In this document: in pieces, positions 42,774 to 46,165 of the stretch
Position numbering within the stretch: the first letter of the stretch is position 1
Layout of the letters: each line of letters opens with the position of its first letter
Assembly (NCBI GenBank): GCA_964510065.1
Contig: CAZEAC010000033.1
Coordinates: 1 to 46,165 of the forward strand
Source of the DNA: CAZEAC01 sp964510065
Lineage (GTDB): Bacteria > Bdellovibrionota_C > UBA2361 > CAIXSY01
Direction: 5' to 3'
Length of the DNA stretch: 46,165 nucleotides
Program-made: the position numbers and the translations under genes
Notes under the pieces: model-generated
Told to the model about the DNA's origin: nothing
The model's input: only the letters and a program-made list of their open reading frames with translations
Databases searched by the model: none

Positions 42774-43265
42774 ATGATACGGATGCATCGGCAGCTGTGC
42801 CTTACCACAGCCGCACAAGGAGTCGTGGCAATTGAGGCTGCGCTGCTCTTTTCAATACTAATTCCACTTATCGCCGCGATATTCAATTTTGGGTTTGGGC
42901 TCTATGAACAGGCTGCGCTCACAGAGGGCGTAGAACACGCCGCGCGCGCCGCGACCAACTCTCGGGTGCGCTTGGAAGAGCGCTGCACACTCGCTCGACG
43001 CCTCCTCGATACAACTCTTTCCACCAAAGGGTTTAATCCGCTTGATTACTCGCTTCAATGTCTGGGAGGAACAATCGAGATCGGTCCTGCTACTCAACCA
43101 CTCGACGTAATAAAAATCTCGGCACGGCGCACTTCGCATCGGGCTTTTTTTGTACTACCGGGCATCTCCTACATCCCATCGGCTTCAAGCATATTTGCGC
43201 GCGAGCCACTTATAGGAGGAGATATAATCCGAGTTAACGATCTTAGCTTTGACACGCCGGTCTGA
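42774..43265 (+). CDS. TadE-like pilin-type protein
   Basis: This 163-residue protein has the TadE-like entry: a Gly-Val-Val-Ala-Ile-Glu-Ala motif (GVVAIEAALLFSILIPLIAA) that acts as a prepilin-type cleavage and membrane segment with the conserved Glu five residues after Gly. The rest is a small periplasmic domain. Tad pilins of this type are minor components of Flp pilus systems that build adhesion fibres. GGGAGGGAAC precedes the ATG by five bases. It heads a run of three co-directional Tad-like genes; no TadA, TadB or TadC motor gene is in the window. Confidence 0.8.
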   Translation: MIRMHRQLCLTTAAQGVVAIEAALLFSILIPLIAAIFNFGFGLYEQAALTEGVEHAARAATNSRVRLEERCTLARRLLDTTLSTKGFNPLDYSLQCLGGTIEIGPATQPLDVIKISARRTSHRAFFVLPGISYIPSASSIFAREPLIGGDIIRVNDLSFDTPV

Positions 43266-43281
43266 ATAATATTAAGACGCC

Positions 43282-43797
43282 ATGGAAACCGAAAAACTCC
43301 ATCTCAACATTGAACGAAGCCAGAGCGAAACTGGCGCAACATACTTGGAAGCCACCTTGGTGATCCCTGCCTTCCTCTTTTTTGTGCTTAATGCCATCAG
43401 CTTTTCGCAGCTTCTTCTCACCAAGATTCAGATGAACGACGCACTTGGCGAACGTGGAAGAATCTTGGCCACGGAACATGAGTCTCAGAGCTCTTTCAAT
43501 AGTCATGGCCAAATTCGTTTAGATCAAAGCAAACGCGGCAATGACCGAAGTCGCGAGGAGCAAAACTTACGGCACTCCTTGCAACGCCGATGGAAGCGGA
43601 ATTCTGACTTGACGTTGCAGATAGACTATAAAGCTGCCATCGCCGCACGACCTGACCAGATGCAAGAAGATGACATTTTGGGCTATACTCTTACTGCAAC
43701 GCAGACTGCAAGCTGTGTACTGTGCAGTTTCTATAGCTTTATTGTCGGCCCGATAGAGCTCAAGGCTTCGCATTTTGAGCCACTTGAGGAGCTGTGA
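43282..43797 (+). CDS. Second TadE/TadF-like pilin-type protein
   Basis: A short N-terminal lead ends in ETGATYLEATLVIPAFLFFV, again the TadE-like pattern of a Gly and a conserved Glu before a long hydrophobic helix. The remaining 130 residues are polar with a Cys pair near the end (SCVLC). It follows the first TadE gene by 16 bp. It overlaps the next gene at GTGA. The presence of two TadE-like proteins plus a TadG-like one matches a pseudopilin set (TadE, TadF, TadG). Confidence 0.7.
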   Translation: METEKLHLNIERSQSETGATYLEATLVIPAFLFFVLNAISFSQLLLTKIQMNDALGERGRILATEHESQSSFNSHGQIRLDQSKRGNDRSREEQNLRHSLQRRWKRNSDLTLQIDYKAAIAARPDQMQEDDILGYTLTATQTASCVLCSFYSFIVGPIELKASHFEPLEEL

Positions 43798-45593
43798 AAT
43801 ACACTACAGGTTCGATCACATCATTGTCACGAAATCAGTCCGGTGCGATTTTGCCTCTCGCCGTGCTGATCGTCGCTGTCTTACTGCTTGTGCTCATTTC
43901 AGTTATCACGCTAGGTCATCGTGCTCTTCTTCGAGCCGAGCTCCAGGCAACTGTGGATGCTGCCGCACATGCCGGCGCTTCGGTGATGTGCTCGAGCACG
44001 AGCTGCTGGGACTTTACCAAGAAGTCCGTTGTCGCAATTATTCGCGAACATCAACTACGCTACGATGCGCGCTGGATCGACACTATTGATCTTGCGCCGG
44101 GCGCTGGCCCGCTTTGGCAAAACGGCGTGTACCAAGTTCGCATTTACCGTGGTCGCTGGTGGTCCAAGAAAAAGGACAGCTGGCTCGCGCCGTCAGTCGC
44201 AGGATTCAGGGTTCATGGCAAAGAGATTCGCACTCTCGCTGAAGATACCCGTTTCGAACCTTTTGAGGGGGAGCCCGGAGCGGTTGGTGCCGACTGGAAT
44301 GCTCGGCAGGGTGCCACTCCGAATTTTATGGCGTCTAATGCGGTCTATGTGCGAATCGATCTTAAAGATACCGGCACTTTAGCCTCGCTTTTCTCTCGTT
44401 TTGGTTTTGTTACACAAAGTTTTTCAGTACAAGCAGTGGCGTTGGCTGGTGAGACTGCACCTACTAACGTTGCGCCTTTTGCGATACCGCTTTGCGCACT
44501 CCTCGATAACAACGGCGAATTTATTCCCGAAAAAAGCTGCAGCTACGATCGCTTCTTCACCAAAGCAGGCGGATTTCAAGATAGCTCCGGCGCGACAGTG
44601 GTCCCTGGTTTTTTTGCGACTGCCCTTGGGACCCGCACCGATATTCCCTGCTCCGGACATCAGTGTAGCGCGGAAGTGTGCAGCACCGTGGACCCACAGA
44701 TTCCCGACGGTTCGCGTTTTGATCAGTACGCCCTTGTAGGCGTGCCCGAAGGAAACGGCATCGACGACGGATTGCCGGCTGATCAGTTTGAAGATCGCAT
44801 AAAGCAGCTTCTCGATAACAATACCTGTTTAAGTGCTGAGATCGGCAAGCGTTTTATCGTACTCAATCAAGGACTCCAATCCGCTGAAACTGCAAAAACA
44901 CTTCACCAATTGCTCTTCGAAGCAAAAACGAATACCTACGCAACTCGTTGCGGCAAAATGAAGAGATTTACCTCCGATAGCACGCCAGAACTAGATAAGC
45001 TTGTGCGGAAAAACCTTAAGCCAAACAGTCAGTGTAGCGGACAAAAGACCGGTTTTTTTGGCTCGTGTAATTCCGAGTGGGCCAAAATGGATCTGCTTTC
45101 TTTGTTGTCTTCAGAAAATCTTAGGGATCACCCTGAACGTTGCGATAGCGGGTCGGGGGACAACATTGCGTCAAACATTGATGGAGATGGTACGGCAAAG
45201 GTTATGAGCAGCGAAGCAAATGTGCTGCGCATTTCAGTTCCGGTGGTAAGCGATCTTACGCAGCGCTGCAGAAACGACACGCTCGGCATCATGGTCGATC
45301 CACCCTTTGACCACACTGCCAATCAGACCATCATTGGGTATGTATCCGTTGATATTTATGACTTTGACATCGGTGCCGATCCGCCCGGAGCAGCTATGGA
45401 AATTAGTTCCGGAGCTCCCGGCGATGCTCCGCGCCAGTGCGGCGGATTCGAAGTCTCACATGGTCCTTGGGGATTTGCACCGAAGGGCACACGCGAACGG
45501 TGCAATTTGGTACGAGCACGAATCCCTTGCAAGTCAGAACTTATTCCAACTCGTGACGGCGGGGAAATGCGCTCGCCAATTCTCGTAAAGTAG
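43794..45593 (+). CDS. TadG-like protein with N-terminal pilin-type helix
   Basis: The N-terminus (QSGAILPLAVLIVAVLLLVL, then ALLRAELQATVDAAAHAGAS) is the TadE/TadG-like N-terminal segment common to Tad loci. The rest, about 540 residues, is periplasmic, has many Cys (for example GHQCSAEVCS and CGKMKR) that may form disulfides, and contains no clear vWA metal site such as enteric TadG has. The start is a GTG overlapping the previous stop (GTGA), with GAGGAG just upstream, so it is translationally coupled. The frame ends with a complete stop at 45593. Confidence 0.75.
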   Translation: MKYTTGSITSLSRNQSGAILPLAVLIVAVLLLVLISVITLGHRALLRAELQATVDAAAHAGASVMCSSTSCWDFTKKSVVAIIREHQLRYDARWIDTIDLAPGAGPLWQNGVYQVRIYRGRWWSKKKDSWLAPSVAGFRVHGKEIRTLAEDTRFEPFEGEPGAVGADWNARQGATPNFMASNAVYVRIDLKDTGTLASLFSRFGFVTQSFSVQAVALAGETAPTNVAPFAIPLCALLDNNGEFIPEKSCSYDRFFTKAGGFQDSSGATVVPGFFATALGTRTDIPCSGHQCSAEVCSTVDPQIPDGSRFDQYALVGVPEGNGIDDGLPADQFEDRIKQLLDNNTCLSAEIGKRFIVLNQGLQSAETAKTLHQLLFEAKTNTYATRCGKMKRFTSDSTPELDKLVRKNLKPNSQCSGQKTGFFGSCNSEWAKMDLLSLLSSENLRDHPERCDSGSGDNIASNIDGDGTAKVMSSEANVLRISVPVVSDLTQRCRNDTLGIMVDPPFDHTANQTIIGYVSVDIYDFDIGADPPGAAMEISSGAPGDAPRQCGGFEVSHGPWGFAPKGTRERCNLVRARIPCKSELIPTRDGGEMRSPILVK

Positions 45594-45723
45594 GACACTG
45601 CAATCGAAATTCTTTCCCAGATACATCATCAGGTCCTCAGCCGCTCAAGGCTACATGGCAATCAGCTGCCGCGCAGCCAAGCCTTCACAAAGCAGTAAGG
45701 AATTTACTTGTGCCAAAAAGCAC

Positions 45724-45755
45724 ACTCCTCCCGGGGGAGTTTGTCACTCCTTTTT
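45724..45755 (+). terminator. Possible terminator after the Tad genes
   Basis: ACTCCTC-CCG-GGGGAGT forms a short G/C hairpin (45724-45740) and a T-run follows about 10 bases later. The gap to the T-run makes this a weak call. Confidence 0.35.
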
Positions 45756-45951
45756 ACGGACTTCACAATTTCCTCACAAGTTCTGCAATTATAAACGAGT
45801 ACATTTGATAGGGAAGATTAGATGCCGCCAATATGTTAAACTTTGCGTTGAGGACCGGGAAATAATAGCATCGAGTACTCGCTCGAATGAGAGACGACAA
45901 GCTCCGGGGTCATCGGTAAATTTCATGGATTGAGACGTATATGAACGGAGA

Positions 45952-46073
45952 CTTGAGAAACGACGGCCAGAAGACTCAAGCGGAACGCCTCGCCTTTCAG
46001 CCTGAGAACTGAAGTCATAGGCCTCATATAAAAGTGGTAAGTCGCCTGGAGCGCTGAAGTAGTACGAGGCCTA
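45952..46073. other. Cluster of stem-loops with an internal repeated unit, possible structured RNA
   Basis: CTTGAG/CTCAAG (45952-45957, 45975-45980) and TTCAG/CTGAA form short hairpins. A unit of the form GCCTG-AG--CTGAAGT--AGGCCT occurs at 46000-46024 and again at 46044-46072, and TAGGCCTC/GAGGCCTA pair across 40 bases (46018-46025, 46066-46073). No known RNA family is recognised. Confidence 0.3.
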
Positions 46074-46165
46074 AAATATGGGTAGTAGTTTGCTCACAAG
46101 TAAATTCCTCTAAACTTCGGATATCCGCGAAACATTGCCACCGCATCGAGACGTTCCGTGACTCG

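Larger units (their letters stand above)
45594..46165. other. Gene-poor end of window
   Basis: About 570 bp without a convincing gene. It holds a weak terminator-like hairpin after the Tad genes and, from about 45950 on, a cluster of short stem-loops and a repeated unit described separately. The one long frame (45655-45933) is Cys- and Ser-rich, lacks a ribosome binding site and looks spurious. Confidence 0.5.

Noticed and set aside
45655..45933. 92-codon frame after the Tad genes
   Set aside because: No ribosome binding site, random-looking Cys/Ser/Arg-rich composition, and a terminator-like hairpin lies inside it.
1..46165. CRISPR arrays, tRNA or rRNA genes, integrase or att sites
   Set aside because: No regularly spaced direct repeats, no tRNA-like cloverleaf arms with a T-loop, and no recombinase-like protein were found on reading both strands.

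Overview
The window comes from a flagellated, diderm, probably aerobic bacterium. It encodes P-ring and L-ring flagellar proteins with signal peptides or a lipobox, the oxygen-dependent coproporphyrinogen oxidase HemF, FeoAB iron uptake and Tad-type pilin-like proteins. Gene content and order (flgF-flgG-flgA-flgH-flgI-flgJ-flgM-flgN behind a DUF6115-type membrane protein) resemble the former Deltaproteobacteria and related phyla. That placement is inference; the window holds no rRNA, tRNA or ribosomal protein gene to test it.

Layout. 1-3.2 kb: two secreted proteins on the minus strand (CAP/SCP-like, and a Thr/Ser-rich linker plus fibronectin-III-like protein). 3.4-10.6 kb: a tight minus-strand flagellar rod/ring operon with the FlgM anti-sigma factor and FlgN chaperone. 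10.8-13.2 kb: a plus-strand unit of class-V aminotransferase, HemF and a small unknown protein. 13.4-15.2 kb: a secreted HAF-repeat protein, followed directly by a 180-bp MITE-like palindrome and a second hairpin repeat. 15.3-17.3 kb: lysA overlapping a guanidino-modifying-enzyme-family gene (minus). 17.4-20.0 kb: feoA, feoB and a tiny FeoB-associated Cys membrane protein. 36.6-41.4 kb: a TMEM220-like protein, a LysM-ankyrin lipoprotein, a secreted FG-GAP propeller and a membrane-anchored unknown. 41.4-45.6 kb: a tandem Lrp-type regulator and three Tad pilin-like genes.

The most unusual region is 20.2-36.6 kb. Six consecutive plus-strand genes (called A-F here) fill 16 kb. Only one, E, belongs to a family I recognise: a RecQ-like SF2 helicase. 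A and C are diverged paralogues sharing three collinear modules. Each has the same type of sigma-70 promoter (TTGTTT, 17 bp, TAYTAT) about 99 bp before its start codon, so the island looks like two transcripts (A-B and C-D-E-F) born of a promoter-plus-gene duplication. B, D and F (658, 1089 and 1614 aa) are large, predicted helical proteins I cannot assign. No nuclease, methylase, integrase or transposase is visible. A helicase-centred DNA-processing or anti-mobile-element system is the working idea, not a demonstrated function.

Two repeat families are present. One is a 180-bp palindrome with 18-bp perfect terminal inverted repeats and a CTAA flanking duplication. The other is three copies of a hairpin built on CTCTGTG/CACAGAG, placed in two convergent gaps and one divergent gap.
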